NCBI GenBank assembly: GCA_000620945.1
Contig: JHZO01000005.1
Location: 62,001-126,000, forward strand
DNA: 64,000 nt
Source: [Clostridium] viride DSM 6836
GTDB lineage: Bacteria > Bacillota > Clostridia > Oscillospirales > Oscillospiraceae
Direction: 5' to 3'
The notes beneath the pieces were generated by a model. It had not been told where the DNA came from. It was given only the letters and a program-made list of their open reading frames with translations, and did not search any database. Positions within the stretch are counted from its first letter, which is position 1. Each line of letters starts with the position of its first letter. Positions 26,408-35,535 of the stretch are shown here, piece after piece. Made by a program: the position numbers and the translations under genes.

Positions 26408-27658
26408 ATGTATGACATCATGACGCTCCCGAACGGGGTGCGTATCGTAACCGAGCAGGTGCAGGGGGTGCGCTCCGCTGCCATCGGCATCTGGGTGGGT
26501 GCCGGTTCTCGCTATGAAAAGGCCAGTGAGGGCGGAGCCGCTCACTTTATCGAGCATATGCTGTTCAAAGGCACCGAGAAACGCACCGCCGCCGACATCG
26601 CGCGCGTGACCGATGCCATTGGTGGGCAGATTAACGCCTTTACCACCAAGGAATGCACCTGCTTTTACGCCCGCGTCTTAGACAGCCATGTGGAGCAGGT
26701 CTTGGATATTCTATGGGACATGGTGTATCACTCCCGCTTTGACCAGAAGGATGTAGACACGGAACGGGGCGTGATTTTAGAGGAAATCGGCATGTACCAA
26801 GATACCCCCGATGACCTTTGCTCTGAGCGGCTCTTTGCCGCGGTCTATCCGGACTCCTCCTTGGGACGACCCATTTTGGGCAAAGCCGCAACCCTCAAGA
26901 ATTTAACGGGAGAGGCACTGCGCCAATGGCAGCAGGCGCACTATCGCCCGGAAAATACCGTGGTCTCCCTCTCGGGAAGCTTTTCCCCCCATCTGGTGGA
27001 TGCACTTTGCGATCGCTTTTCCACCCTTTCCCCCGGCAAAGTGCCACACTATCGGGAAGCCGTCTATACGCCGGCCCTGACCTTGAAGCGCAAAGCCACG
27101 GAGCAGAACCACTTGACCCTTGCCTTCCCGGGACTTTCCTATCTTTCGCCCCGCCGATTTGGGTTGCAGCTGCTCTCCTCCATCTTAGGCGGCGGCATGT
27201 CCTCCCGCCTCTTCCAAGAGGTGCGGGAAAAGCGTGGCCTCTGCTATTCGGTCTATAGTTACGGGGCAGGGCATGCAGACACCGGAACCTTTAACATCTA
27301 TACGGCCCTTGGGCGCGAAACCGAGGGCGATGCCCTGAACACCATCGCGGAGGTCATTGATACCTTTGTCGCCAAAGGGCCGGATGAGGAAGAGCTGGAC
27401 CGTGCCCGTGAACAATCCAAGGCCAATGTTCTCATGGGCATGGAATCCACCCAATCCCGCATGAGCCACATGGGACGTTCGCTACTCTTTGCGGGTGAGA
27501 TTTTAACGCCGGAGGATATCATTGAGGCCTACGACAGCGTCACCCGGGACGATGTGGTTTCCTTGGCTAAGGATATCTTCCACTTTGACAAAGCATCCCT
27601 CTCCGCGGTGGGCAAGGTTTCTCCCAAGGAAACCTACGAAGCCTTCCTGCGGCGTTGA
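26408..27658 (+). CDS. M16 family zinc peptidase
   Basis: A 417-aa single-lobe processing-peptidase-type protein. The inverted zinc motif HFIEH occurs in AAHFIEHMLFKG, and the distal Glu lies in ERGVILEEIGMYQD; both are intact. The second half contains the RPENTVVSLSG and RGLCYSVYSYG segments typical of catalytic M16B subunits. The ATG at 26408 was chosen because AAAGGAAG lies nine bases upstream and the protein starts TLPNGVRIV-like soon after; the GTG at 26378 is not supported. It is the last gene of the 17.5-27.7 kb run, and a terminator follows. The substrate is unknown. Confidence 0.92.
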   Translation: MYDIMTLPNGVRIVTEQVQGVRSAAIGIWVGAGSRYEKASEGGAAHFIEHMLFKGTEKRTAADIARVTDAIGGQINAFTTKECTCFYARVLDSHVEQVLDILWDMVYHSRFDQKDVDTERGVILEEIGMYQDTPDDLCSERLFAAVYPDSSLGRPILGKAATLKNLTGEALRQWQQAHYRPENTVVSLSGSFSPHLVDALCDRFSTLSPGKVPHYREAVYTPALTLKRKATEQNHLTLAFPGLSYLSPRRFGLQLLSSILGGGMSSRLFQEVREKRGLCYSVYSYGAGHADTGTFNIYTALGRETEGDALNTIAEVIDTFVAKGPDEEELDRAREQSKANVLMGMESTQSRMSHMGRSLLFAGEILTPEDIIEAYDSVTRDDVVSLAKDIFHFDKASLSAVGKVSPKETYEAFLRR

Positions 27659-27680
27659 GTGCATCCAACGAAATCAAATC

Positions 27681-27707
27681 AGGGGGCAAGCCATTGGCTT
27701 GCCCCCT
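27681..27707 (+). terminator. Hairpin terminator after the M16 peptidase gene
   Basis: A perfect 12-bp stem, AGGGGGCAAGCC / GGCTTGCCCCCT, with an ATT loop. The downstream sequence is only moderately T-rich. Confidence 0.75.
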
Positions 27708-27786
27708 CGTATTCGTTCCACGGGTGTTTGATTGGTTTGATTATCGGCATGCAGAGAGATATACCAAGGGGCGGCAAGCCCTTTTC

Positions 27787-28746
27787 TTAGGGCATTGGAA
27801 GCACCACGCCGTCCGTTAGCTTCACAAAGGCCACCTCGGAAAGAGAGATGGGCATCCAGAAATTCCAAGAATACTCTTGGCCCCCACCTCCGGCGGATGG
27901 TGCGTTGACGGTTCTGCCATCCTTTAGAATGATAACGGGGTTGACCCCAATAATTTGGCCTTCGGATCGGGGCGTCATGCGGTATTGGCAATGCATGGAG
28001 AATTCCGTCAGGGAGAAGGAAGTAATTTCTGCTTCATAGAAACGTTGTGTCCAGAAGTCAAATCCCTGCACCAAGACTGGCTCCTGCACTAGCTCGATCA
28101 CCTTTCCTTCGTCTTGAAACAGGATGCCAAACTCCCAAGTTCCCTCAATGAGCTGGGACGTTTCTGGAGTTTCCCCAGAGATTTGAAGGTTCTCCAGGCG
28201 CAGGGTGCGAACCACTCCATTGTTAAAAGCGTAAGAACGGAACAGGGGAGAATAGGAAAGCATCGTTCGGAGCAAAAAGGGGTAGTGTGCATCCATTGGA
28301 TTCTCATCCTCTAGGCTGCTTGAGCCGCTCCCAGAACTACTCAATCCCACATCATTGTCATTGAGCAGTAAGCTTTGTCGTTCAAAAGAAAAGGTTTGTC
28401 CGGAGCTAAGGGGCTCTGGAAGCTGCACATCCAGCTTATATATGGTGTTGTATCCATTCCCGCACACCGCTTGCAGGGTAACCGTAACGCCGGCATCCTC
28501 TGCAACCGCACTGGTAATGGAAGCACTTTCGTGAACGATGCGTTTTTGCTTCTCGGAAAGGGAGGGAGCTCGCTGCTCAAAGTAAGAGACTAGCCAGTCC
28601 GTATCATTCTCCAGAGTAGGGATGGCTTGCGCGTGTATCCACCCAATGGAGGCCAGGGAGCCTAGTGCGAAGAGCAAAACCACAAGTCCCGCCAGGACAA
28701 GGGGAGAACCGAGGGATTCTCGGGCTGGCTTAGCGTTCTTTGCCAT
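27787..28746 (-). CDS. Membrane-anchored extracytoplasmic protein of unknown function
   Basis: A 319-aa protein with a short basic N-terminus, one membrane span at about residues 14-40 and a large outside domain rich in beta-strand patterns. It resembles the C-terminal outside part of DUF4179/anti-sigma-like Firmicute proteins in length and texture (weak, by eye), but it has no zinc-finger anti-sigma domain and no sigma factor gene nearby. A Ser/Gly stretch near residue 145 (SSSGSGSSS) looks like a linker. The ATG at 28746 has AAAGGAGT seven bases upstream. Function not recognised. Confidence 0.65.
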   Translation of the reverse strand: MAKNAKPARESLGSPLVLAGLVVLLFALGSLASIGWIHAQAIPTLENDTDWLVSYFEQRAPSLSEKQKRIVHESASITSAVAEDAGVTVTLQAVCGNGYNTIYKLDVQLPEPLSSGQTFSFERQSLLLNDNDVGLSSSGSGSSSLEDENPMDAHYPFLLRTMLSYSPLFRSYAFNNGVVRTLRLENLQISGETPETSQLIEGTWEFGILFQDEGKVIELVQEPVLVQGFDFWTQRFYEAEITSFSLTEFSMHCQYRMTPRSEGQIIGVNPVIILKDGRTVNAPSAGGGGQEYSWNFWMPISLSEVAFVKLTDGVVLPMP

Positions 28747-28798
28747 GAGGGTCACTCCTTTCAGCAAACCAGGAAATTATACGGTCAGGTTATTTATT

Positions 28799-28827
28799 AT
28801 TGTATAGTACATCTTCCCCAAGCGCAA
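28799..28827 (-). promoter_or_regulatory. Promoter of the 27.8-28.7 kb gene
   Basis: Minus strand: -35 TTGCGC (28822-28827), 17 bases, -10 TACAAT (28799-28804), about 50 bases before the start. Confidence 0.6.
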
Positions 28828-28960
28828 GTGTTTTGGGAGCATCAACAAAACGCCTTCCCCTCTTTTCCTGGAGTTTGGTTTGTGCTATACTCGAAGGAAG
28901 AATCGCTTGTTCTACGAAAACGCAGGGATTCAAGGAAGAATGGAACAAAGGGGTGCTGTT

Positions 28961-29446
28961 ATGTCAGCCGAGATGGAAGCGGAGACCATATCTCTCCCGG
29001 AAGAAACGAAAGCCAAAGCCAGGGACTATTTTCGCCAAGGATTAAACTGCGCAGAGTGCGTATTTTTAGCCTTTTACGATACGCATGAAACCAATCTTCC
29101 CCGAGAGGCTGTGGGCTTGGCCAGTGGCTTCGGCGGGGGAATCGGACACACGAAACACATTTGCGGGGCCATCAGTGGAGCACTGCTTGCCTTGGGGACG
29201 CAAAAAGGCCGATCCAATCCCTTCGCCAAGGAGACGCCACGGGAACGCTCCTTGGAACTGCGAGAGGATGTGTACCCTCGTTTTGCCGATTTGCTGGAGG
29301 AAGTGAAGGAGCACTACGGCACCGTTCTCTGTGCCGAACTCACCGCCTCCCATCCCGATTTTGATGCTCCGGCACGCAGACAAAGCTGCGCCGAAATCGT
29401 TTCCTACTGTGCCGACCTCTGTGCCCGCCACGCGGAAAAACCCTGA
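28961..29446 (+). CDS. C_GCAxxG_C_C family redox-type protein
   Basis: A 161-aa protein with the family's cysteine pattern: LNCAECVF, then GGGIGHTKHICGAISGALLALG, then TVLCAEL and a later SCAEIVSYCADLC. The central CGAISG fits the CGAxxG core. Members are small, probably soluble, and often proposed to act in redox or metal handling, but no activity is firmly established. I chose the ATG at 28961, preceded by AAAGGGGTG, over earlier in-frame ATGs that lack a ribosome-binding site. The gene is monocistronic. Confidence 0.85.
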   Translation: MSAEMEAETISLPEETKAKARDYFRQGLNCAECVFLAFYDTHETNLPREAVGLASGFGGGIGHTKHICGAISGALLALGTQKGRSNPFAKETPRERSLELREDVYPRFADLLEEVKEHYGTVLCAELTASHPDFDAPARRQSCAEIVSYCADLCARHAEKP

Positions 29447-29458
29447 TGCAAAACGCCA

Positions 29459-29491
29459 GCCGCCCACTTGTTTGAAGGAACAAGGGGCGGC
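29459..29491 (+). terminator. Strong hairpin after the C_GCAxxG_C_C gene
   Basis: Arms GCCGCCC-a-CTTGTT and AACAAG-GGGCGGC with a six-base loop, 12 bases past the stop codon. There is no T-run, so efficiency as a terminator is uncertain. Confidence 0.6.
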
Positions 29492-29590
29492 ATTCTACTT
29501 CCCAGGAAATAAATATAAAAAAGTACTTGCCTTCCGGGAACTTTCTTCCAGATAATTTAGTCAAAAATGGTAACAATTCAGCTTCGGTTC

Positions 29591-29619
29591 TTGAGCTGGT
29601 GGCTGATTTGGTGTAAAAT
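29591..29619 (+). promoter_or_regulatory. Promoter of the SLH surface-protein gene
   Basis: -35 TTGAGC (29591-29596), 17 bases, -10 TAAAAT (29614-29619), in an AT-rich gap. The leader is about 50 bases. Confidence 0.65.
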
Positions 29620-29674
29620 ACAAATCACCAATATTTAGTAGAACTCATGTTAGATAATGAGCGAGGAGAATAGT

Positions 29675-32600
29675 ATGAAACGCTTACAAAAACTGCTATC
29701 GTCCACCATGGCGATTACCCTGGCAGTCACGTGTGCACTCCCGGTGAGCGCATCGGCGGCGAAGTCCTTTAGTGACGTAAAAGGCCACTGGGCAGCAGAC
29801 TACATTAAAAGCGGTGTCAACCGTGGCTACGTCAATGGATATGAAAACGGCAGCTTTAACCCCAACGGACCGGTCTCCCGAGCAGAGTTTTGCAAGATGA
29901 TCAACAATGCCATCGGGCTCAAAGGCACGACCAGCATCCAGTTTAAAGACGTATCCAGCAACGATTGGTTCTATAACGAGGTATCCAAGGCGGTTGCCAG
30001 CGGCTATATCACAGGCTATGACGACGGAAGCTTCCGGGCCAAAGACAAGATTACTCGCCAAGAGGCCGCCGTTGTGATTTCCCGCATCATTTCCAATGCC
30101 AATGGAAAGGATGTTTCGGAGCTCAAGGACGCCGGTTCCATTGCCTCGTGGGCTATGTCCGGTGCCAATGCGGTCTATTCCAAGGGCTACATGGGTGGCG
30201 ATAACCAGAAAAAGTTCAATCCAAACGGTTATTTAACCCGTGGTGAGGCCGTTAAGATCGTGGAAGGAATTCTGGATGGAGAGGACATTGCCTCCACCGA
30301 TTCCTATCTTTCCACCAGCAACCAGTCCGCCTATAATAAGGTGTTTACCGGGAACGTGACCATCTCCGCCAACGGGAACACGACTCTGCAAAACTGCCGG
30401 GTTCTGGGCACGCTCAATGTAACCGGTGAGTCGACCGTGCGCTTGCAGGACACCATGGTCAATAAGCTGGCGGTAAACGTCAGCTCGGGCAAGACGGAAA
30501 TCACCGCCTCCGGCAGTTCGGAGGTGCGTCAAGCGGATCTTGCCACCGGCGCAACCCTGACCGAGAACGGAATCTATGGAAAGGGCTTTGAAAAGGTCAC
30601 TCTGTCCGGCACAAAGCTCAGCAGCCAGGATGTCACGCTCAACGGGGTCTTTACCGAAGTGAATCTGAATGCCACCAGTAACCTTACCCTGCGCTCGGGA
30701 ACCATCAGCAACTTCCGCCTGGCATCCAATGCCTCCGGCAGCAAGATCAACCTGCTCTCCGGCACGCGGGTGGAGAGCGCCGAGCTCAATGGCAGGGGCG
30801 ACTTTACCGGAACCGGTATCATTCAGTATGCCACGCTGAAGAATACAGGATCCACCTTTGAAACCCAGCCCTTGCGCATGGACGGCAACACCGCACTGAT
30901 GCCCACCATTTCGCCCAAGAACGGGGCAAGCGGGGTTTCCGTCAGCCAGAACATTAGCCTGACCTTTAACGAAATTCCCTATACCAGCTCCAATTCTGTG
31001 GTCACCACCTCCTATGTGGAAGGTAGCGTGATTGAACTGCGCCGCGACAGTGAGTCGGGCAGCAAGGTATCCTTCGACGCCTCCCTGAGCTCCAATAACC
31101 GGGTGATGACCATTGATCCCAGCAGTGATCTCTCCTCCGGCACCCGCTACTATGTCATCGTCAAACCGACCCTGCGAAACAGCCGAGGCGATACCAACGA
31201 TCGGATGGTCTTTAACTTTACCACCGAAAACGGACTTACCCCCACCGTGTACCCGGCAGACGGATCCAGTAGCATACCCGTCAGCACCGCCCTGCGCTTA
31301 GAGTTTGGGGAAAGCGTCTATCAGCCCAATGGCAATAGCTTAAGCAACAGCTATCTGAATAACACAGCTCTGGAACTGCGCACCAACAGCAAGAGCGGAC
31401 GTTTGGTTTCCATCTCCCCCAGCATTAGCTCGGATCGAAAGACCATTACCATCAGCACCGATGGCAATCTGGCCACCAATACCACCTATTACCTCATTGT
31501 CAAGGGTGGAACCATCGCAAACTATAACCGGGATACCCTCTCGGAGCAGGTCTATTCCTTTACCACGGCATCCTCTTCTACCTTAGTTCCCTCCATGACC
31601 CCCTCTCCCGGCTCCACAAAGGTAAGCACCGGAACGGATCTGGTGTTGGACTTTGATACGACCATCTATACTGCCTCGGGAGGCACCATGTCGGCCTCCT
31701 ATCTGGAGGACAGCGTCTTTACCTTGCGCCGGGATAGTGCCTCCGGCAGTGCCACCTCCTTCCAGGCCTCCATCAATTCCTCCAAGACCAGCGTTACCCT
31801 AACTCCGGAGAGCACGCTGCGCGCCAACACCACCTATTACCTGGTGATGTCCGATGGTTCCCTTTCCAATGGCAGCAGCTCCAATCGTCGTTACAACGAC
31901 CGGCTGGTTCTGTCCTTTACCACCGGAACCTCGGACACCCAGGGCGATCTTGCCCCCACCCCCAACCCAGCCAATGGGGAAACGGGCGTATCCGTGGACA
32001 GCGATATCACCTTAACCTTTGACTCTGCCATCTATCGAGCCGGCTCCTCCTCCAGCAGCATCTCCAGTACCTATCTGGAAAACGAGGTGCTTGAGCTGCG
32101 TTCCGGCTCCTCCAGCGGATCGACGGTGAACTTCTCGGCGGATATGACCACCTCACGGAAGATCACCATCACGCCCTCCCGCTCCCTGTCCAACAATACC
32201 CGCTACTATGTCATTGTGAAGTCCGGCTCCATTCAAAATTCGTCCGGACTGAGAAACAGTAAGTTCACAAGCTACTTTACCTGCGGGAGCACCGCAGCCC
32301 TCCTTTCGCCCAGCATCAGCCCGGAGGATGGCAGCAGCGGCGTTTCGCCCACCACGAACATTACCATCTCCTTTGGGGAAGATATCTACGACAACAGCAA
32401 CAGCCGTCTAACCAATAACAGTGCCTCCTACACCTATGTCACGAAATATGGTGTGGAGCTGCGGGTCGGCAGCGAAAGCGGAAATCTGGTTCCCTTCTCC
32501 ACCACCAGCATTAGCAGCAATCGCCGCATTACCATCGCCCCGAACAGTAGCCTCAACAATGGATCAACCTACTACGTGATCCTAAAGGAAGGCTACTTCC

Positions 32601-34282
32601 GCAACAGCGCAGGGCAGAGCAATAAGCGTCAGGTGTACCGCTTTACGGTGGGAAGTGGCCTGACCACCAGCACCAGCCCCAGCAATGGGCAAACGGGCGT
32701 GTCTCGCAGCTCCTCCATCGTGCTTTACTTCAATGAGTCCATTACCGATACCTACGGCAATAGCATTACAAACTCCTATGTGAAAAGCAATCTTTCCATC
32801 AGCCCCAGTATCGACTATACCGCTTCGCTGTCCAATAGCAGTCGTACCCTCACCATTACTCCACAAAACGCCCTGGAAGCAAATCGCACCTATACCGTTA
32901 GCCTCCCCGCAAACCGGGTGCTTGGCAGCAGTGGATACCGCAACAGTGCCATTTCCTTCTCCTTCACCACCAATTCCACCGCCTTGGTGCCCACGGTCAG
33001 CCCCGCAAGTGGTAGTACCAACGTATCCCCCAACCCCACAATTACCCTTGCCTTTGGGGAAACGCTCTATAACCCAAACATGGGTCTACTCACGGACGGG
33101 GACGTGAAAAACGCCATTGAGCTGCGCCAAGGTGGAACCAACGGTACCCTCACCAATTATACGGCCAGCGTGTCCGGCAATCGCACCATCACCCTGACCC
33201 CCAGTAGCACCCTAGAGCGCGGCACAAGCTATTACGTCATTCTAAAGGGCTCGTCCATTGCCAATAGCTCCCGCCTGCTGAATTCCTATCAATATTTCTA
33301 CTTTACCACCCAGGTTCCCACCAACATTCCTGCCCCCAGCATGAGCTTCGGAGGGGTAAGACCCAACGGCACACAAGACGTGACGATCACCTTCTCCACG
33401 GCGGTCTATCAAGTTGACAAGACGCCCATCAGCGATGTCTACCTTCGAAACAACTTTAAGCTAAAAGCGGGTGGCGTAGAACTGACACCCACCAATGCCT
33501 CGATTTCCTCCGATTATCGAACCATTACCCTAAGCTATCCGACGCCCTTAGCCCCCGGCACCAGCTATACCTTGAGCGCGGCGGCCAATGTCCTGTCCGA
33601 TTCCAGTGGGAACAAAAACTTGGCCATCAACCTGACGCAATCGACTCCGGCTCCCGTGGTGAACCTCATCCAAAAGAGCCTGGGAAAAACATCGGCAAGC
33701 ATACAGGTGGACTACGATTACCCACTCACCTTTACCGTTAGTGGAACTCGGACCGATCCAAACGGATCGGGCAATCCTCCCATCCTCTCCTCCTCCGGTA
33801 TTCTGACCCCCAATGACGCCAGTGGATCCTTTGACTTGGCGTTGACGGGATTAAGCGAAGGCACCTCTTATACGGTGATCGTGGAATATACCTATGGAGC
33901 CCAAAGTACTCCCGTTCGAAAGACCATTAACGTAACGACCGAAGTCACCTCTACCGTTTCCACCCTCTCGGGTCTGCGCGTCAAGGATGCTGAATTTACC
34001 CATCATATTCCCCTGATTGCCAGCGCCTCGGATGTGACGGTCACTCCTGGCTCAGTGACCATTTATCCCACCGCAAGCGCCGGAAGCAAAGCCACCATTA
34101 CGGTCAATGAAGAAGTGGTGAGCAGTGGAGCAAGCAAGGTGATTACCGTTACGGATTCTCCAGTCATAGTAACCATTGTGGTGACGGCGGAAGACAACAA
34201 GAGCACAACCACCTATACTTTAAATCTCATCCCCCGAGTGCAGCCCACGGATCCAAACCCGCCGCAAGTAACGAACCCCTAA
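29675..34282 (+). CDS. Large SLH-anchored cell-surface protein with eight Ig-like (Big_5) repeats
   Basis: A 1535-aa secreted protein. The ATG at 29675 has AGGAG six bases upstream and begins a classical signal peptide (MKRLQKLLSS...ALPVSASAA). Three SLH modules follow (about residues 28-75, 90-140 and 150-200), with the FSDVKGHWA, FKDVSSNDWF and ASWAMSGANAVYSKGY starts. They should bind a secondary wall polymer. Residues about 215-395 look like a Thr/Asn/Ser-rich parallel beta structure. Eight repeats of about 105-120 residues follow, each opening like PxxGxxxVSxxxxITLxF and ending with a TxYYVIVK and FTT pattern (bacterial Ig-like, Big_5). After them come a fibronectin-like segment and a C-terminal cadherin-like beta-sandwich domain. 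The sequence is extremely Ser/Thr/Asn rich with few Lys. Probably a surface scaffold or adhesin; the ligand is unknown. Confidence 0.93.
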   Translation: MKRLQKLLSSTMAITLAVTCALPVSASAAKSFSDVKGHWAADYIKSGVNRGYVNGYENGSFNPNGPVSRAEFCKMINNAIGLKGTTSIQFKDVSSNDWFYNEVSKAVASGYITGYDDGSFRAKDKITRQEAAVVISRIISNANGKDVSELKDAGSIASWAMSGANAVYSKGYMGGDNQKKFNPNGYLTRGEAVKIVEGILDGEDIASTDSYLSTSNQSAYNKVFTGNVTISANGNTTLQNCRVLGTLNVTGESTVRLQDTMVNKLAVNVSSGKTEITASGSSEVRQADLATGATLTENGIYGKGFEKVTLSGTKLSSQDVTLNGVFTEVNLNATSNLTLRSGTISNFRLASNASGSKINLLSGTRVESAELNGRGDFTGTGIIQYATLKNTGSTFETQPLRMDGNTALMPTISPKNGASGVSVSQNISLTFNEIPYTSSNSVVTTSYVEGSVIELRRDSESGSKVSFDASLSSNNRVMTIDPSSDLSSGTRYYVIVKPTLRNSRGDTNDRMVFNFTTENGLTPTVYPADGSSSIPVSTALRLEFGESVYQPNGNSLSNSYLNNTALELRTNSKSGRLVSISPSISSDRKTITISTDGNLATNTTYYLIVKGGTIANYNRDTLSEQVYSFTTASSSTLVPSMTPSPGSTKVSTGTDLVLDFDTTIYTASGGTMSASYLEDSVFTLRRDSASGSATSFQASINSSKTSVTLTPESTLRANTTYYLVMSDGSLSNGSSSNRRYNDRLVLSFTTGTSDTQGDLAPTPNPANGETGVSVDSDITLTFDSAIYRAGSSSSSISSTYLENEVLELRSGSSSGSTVNFSADMTTSRKITITPSRSLSNNTRYYVIVKSGSIQNSSGLRNSKFTSYFTCGSTAALLSPSISPEDGSSGVSPTTNITISFGEDIYDNSNSRLTNNSASYTYVTKYGVELRVGSESGNLVPFSTTSISSNRRITIAPNSSLNNGSTYYVILKEGYFRNSAGQSNKRQVYRFTVGSGLTTSTSPSNGQTGVSRSSSIVLYFNESITDTYGNSITNSYVKSNLSISPSIDYTASLSNSSRTLTITPQNALEANRTYTVSLPANRVLGSSGYRNSAISFSFTTNSTALVPTVSPASGSTNVSPNPTITLAFGETLYNPNMGLLTDGDVKNAIELRQGGTNGTLTNYTASVSGNRTITLTPSSTLERGTSYYVILKGSSIANSSRLLNSYQYFYFTTQVPTNIPAPSMSFGGVRPNGTQDVTITFSTAVYQVDKTPISDVYLRNNFKLKAGGVELTPTNASISSDYRTITLSYPTPLAPGTSYTLSAAANVLSDSSGNKNLAINLTQSTPAPVVNLIQKSLGKTSASIQVDYDYPLTFTVSGTRTDPNGSGNPPILSSSGILTPNDASGSFDLALTGLSEGTSYTVIVEYTYGAQSTPVRKTINVTTEVTSTVSTLSGLRVKDAEFTHHIPLIASASDVTVTPGSVTIYPTASAGSKATITVNEEVVSSGASKVITVTDSPVIVTIVVTAEDNKSTTTYTLNLIPRVQPTDPNPPQVTNP

Positions 34283-34298
34283 CTCGCCCCATAGTAGA

Positions 34299-34337
34299 AA
34301 AAAAGAGCTCCACCGAGGAATCGGTGGGGCTCTTTTG
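34299..34337 (+). terminator. Terminator of the SLH protein gene
   Basis: Arms AAAGAGCTCCACCGA and TCGGTGGGGCTCTTT around GGAA, with an A-run before and a T-run after. Confidence 0.92.
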
Positions 34338-34400
34338 CAGGAGATAGGAAAGCTTCCTGCAAAAAAAGTAGAAAAATCATCCAATCTTATCAAAAAACTA

Positions 34401-34429
34401 TTGCAGAGAAGGCGGTTTCACGCTATGAT
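34401..34429 (+). promoter_or_regulatory. Promoter of the MBL-fold gene
   Basis: -35 TTGCAG (34401-34406), 17 bases, -10 TATGAT (34424-34429). It implies a 5' leader of about 220 bases. Confidence 0.65.
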
Positions 34430-34435
34430 AAAAAT

Positions 34436-34655
34436 ACTAAGCTCCTTGGCCCAAGATGCATGACATTTGGTCAAAATGACCAGGGAAGCAAAGGGAGACC
34501 CTTGTGGTTTTTTGACATTGCCTCGACGTGCCAATGCTGCCAACGCATCCTTTCAACTCCAACTTGCGGCAGGGGGAAGTCACCTCTTCGAAAGAAGCCA
34601 AGCCCCCTGCCGCATTCCCCCCCTTTTGTGACGGATAGAAATGGAGGAAGATATC
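34436..34655 (+). promoter_or_regulatory. Long structured 5' leader with two terminator-like hairpins
   Basis: Between the predicted start site and the MBL gene lie three hairpins. The first is GGTCA-aaa-TGACC (34469-34481). The second is AAGGG-aga-CCCTT followed, after four bases, by six T residues (34491-34513), which looks like an early intrinsic terminator. The third is a perfect 12-bp stem TGCGGCAGGGGG / CCCCCTGCCGCA (34565-34614) enclosing a smaller CTTC-gaaa-GAAG hairpin. This layout suggests transcription attenuation. It does not match a riboswitch class I recognise, and no open reading frame in it is convincing as a leader peptide. Confidence 0.5.
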
Positions 34656-35435
34656 ATGTCCAAAATGAAACTCAGTGTTCTGTACTTAGGAAAAATTGAA
34701 TGCCAGCGGCTCCACTTGGTTGCCTGTCCGGAGGAAGAAACCATGATCCAATCCCCCATGGTTTCAGTGCTGATTCAGCACCCGACGCTAGGCACCCTTC
34801 TTTATGACACGGGAAACACCCCCTTTTATAACAGCGTGTATGGAGAAGAGATCCGAAAGACCTATCCGATTACGGAGTTCATCTCCATTGAAGATGCCCT
34901 GGCAGAAAAGGGCCTGAGGCCCTCGGACATAGACGGAATCATTCTCTCCCATTTGCATTTTGACCATGTGGGTGGCTTGCAGTACTTTGCCGGCACGAAG
35001 GCACTTCAGAACGTGATGGTGGCGGCAGAGGAACTTAAAAACGCGTACTACTGCGTAATGACGGGCACGGCCGGGGCTTATGTGAAATCGCTCTTTGATT
35101 TGCCGGAAATTCGCTTTGTCCCCATTCAAGAGGACATCAGTCTTGCACAGGACATACACCTGTTCCTCCAAGCATCCCACACCCCCGCCGTCCTTGGTCT
35201 TCGCTTAGAGCTGGAGCAGGAAGGCTGCATCATTGCCACCAGCGATACCATTTACACGCAAGACAGTTATGAGCAACGGATTCCACCCGGTGGCAGTATC
35301 AACAAAACCCCCGAGGAATTTTTTGAAAACTTGGATCGAATTCAGGCTATGCAACAGGAATATCAGGCTACGTTACTCTTTGGGCACGATTTTGAGCAAG
35401 TAAAGCGCCTGGCTGCTCGAGGTTTTTTGGTTTAA
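34656..35435 (+). CDS. Metallo-beta-lactamase-fold hydrolase, N-acyl-homoserine-lactonase-like
   Basis: A 259-aa protein of the MBL superfamily. The dinuclear metal motif SHLHFDHVGG is intact, with a later Asp in ATSDTIYT and His in LLFGHD. The LLYDTGNTPFYN opening and overall spacing resemble the AttM/AhlL lactonase group, but that group also includes enzymes of other specificity, so quorum quenching is only a possibility. The ATG at 34656 has GGAGGA seven bases upstream and is preferred to 34641. The gene stands behind the structured leader at 34436-34655. Confidence 0.88.
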   Translation: MSKMKLSVLYLGKIECQRLHLVACPEEETMIQSPMVSVLIQHPTLGTLLYDTGNTPFYNSVYGEEIRKTYPITEFISIEDALAEKGLRPSDIDGIILSHLHFDHVGGLQYFAGTKALQNVMVAAEELKNAYYCVMTGTAGAYVKSLFDLPEIRFVPIQEDISLAQDIHLFLQASHTPAVLGLRLELEQEGCIIATSDTIYTQDSYEQRIPPGGSINKTPEEFFENLDRIQAMQQEYQATLLFGHDFEQVKRLAARGFLV

Positions 35436-35459
35436 TTTGAAACAAAGTTTCAAAGTTAC

Positions 35460-35511
35460 TTAAGATTTTATGGAAATCTTTCGATATATAAGCAGAATAT
35501 CATCGAAAGAT
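35460..35511 (+). promoter_or_regulatory. Sigma-D (sigma-28)-like promoter overlapped by an inverted repeat
   Basis: TTAA (35460-35463), 16 bases, then TTCGATAT (35480-35487) resembles the flagellar sigma pattern TAAA-N15-GCCGATAT. A perfect 10-bp inverted repeat, ATCTTTCGAT (35476-35485) and ATCGAAAGAT (35502-35511), covers the -10 and the start region. It could be a transcript hairpin or an operator. Confidence 0.5.
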
Positions 35512-35535
35512 GGATTTCATGGGAGGGATGTTAAC

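Noticed and set aside
30900-33340. CRISPR-like or tandem DNA repeat in the SLH gene
   Set aside because: The periodicity is at protein level (Ig-like domains of about 105-120 residues); DNA copies are diverged and in frame.
34436-34655. Cyclic di-GMP or other known riboswitch
   Set aside because: Conserved core sequences of the classes I can recall are not present; kept only as an unclassified attenuator-like leader.
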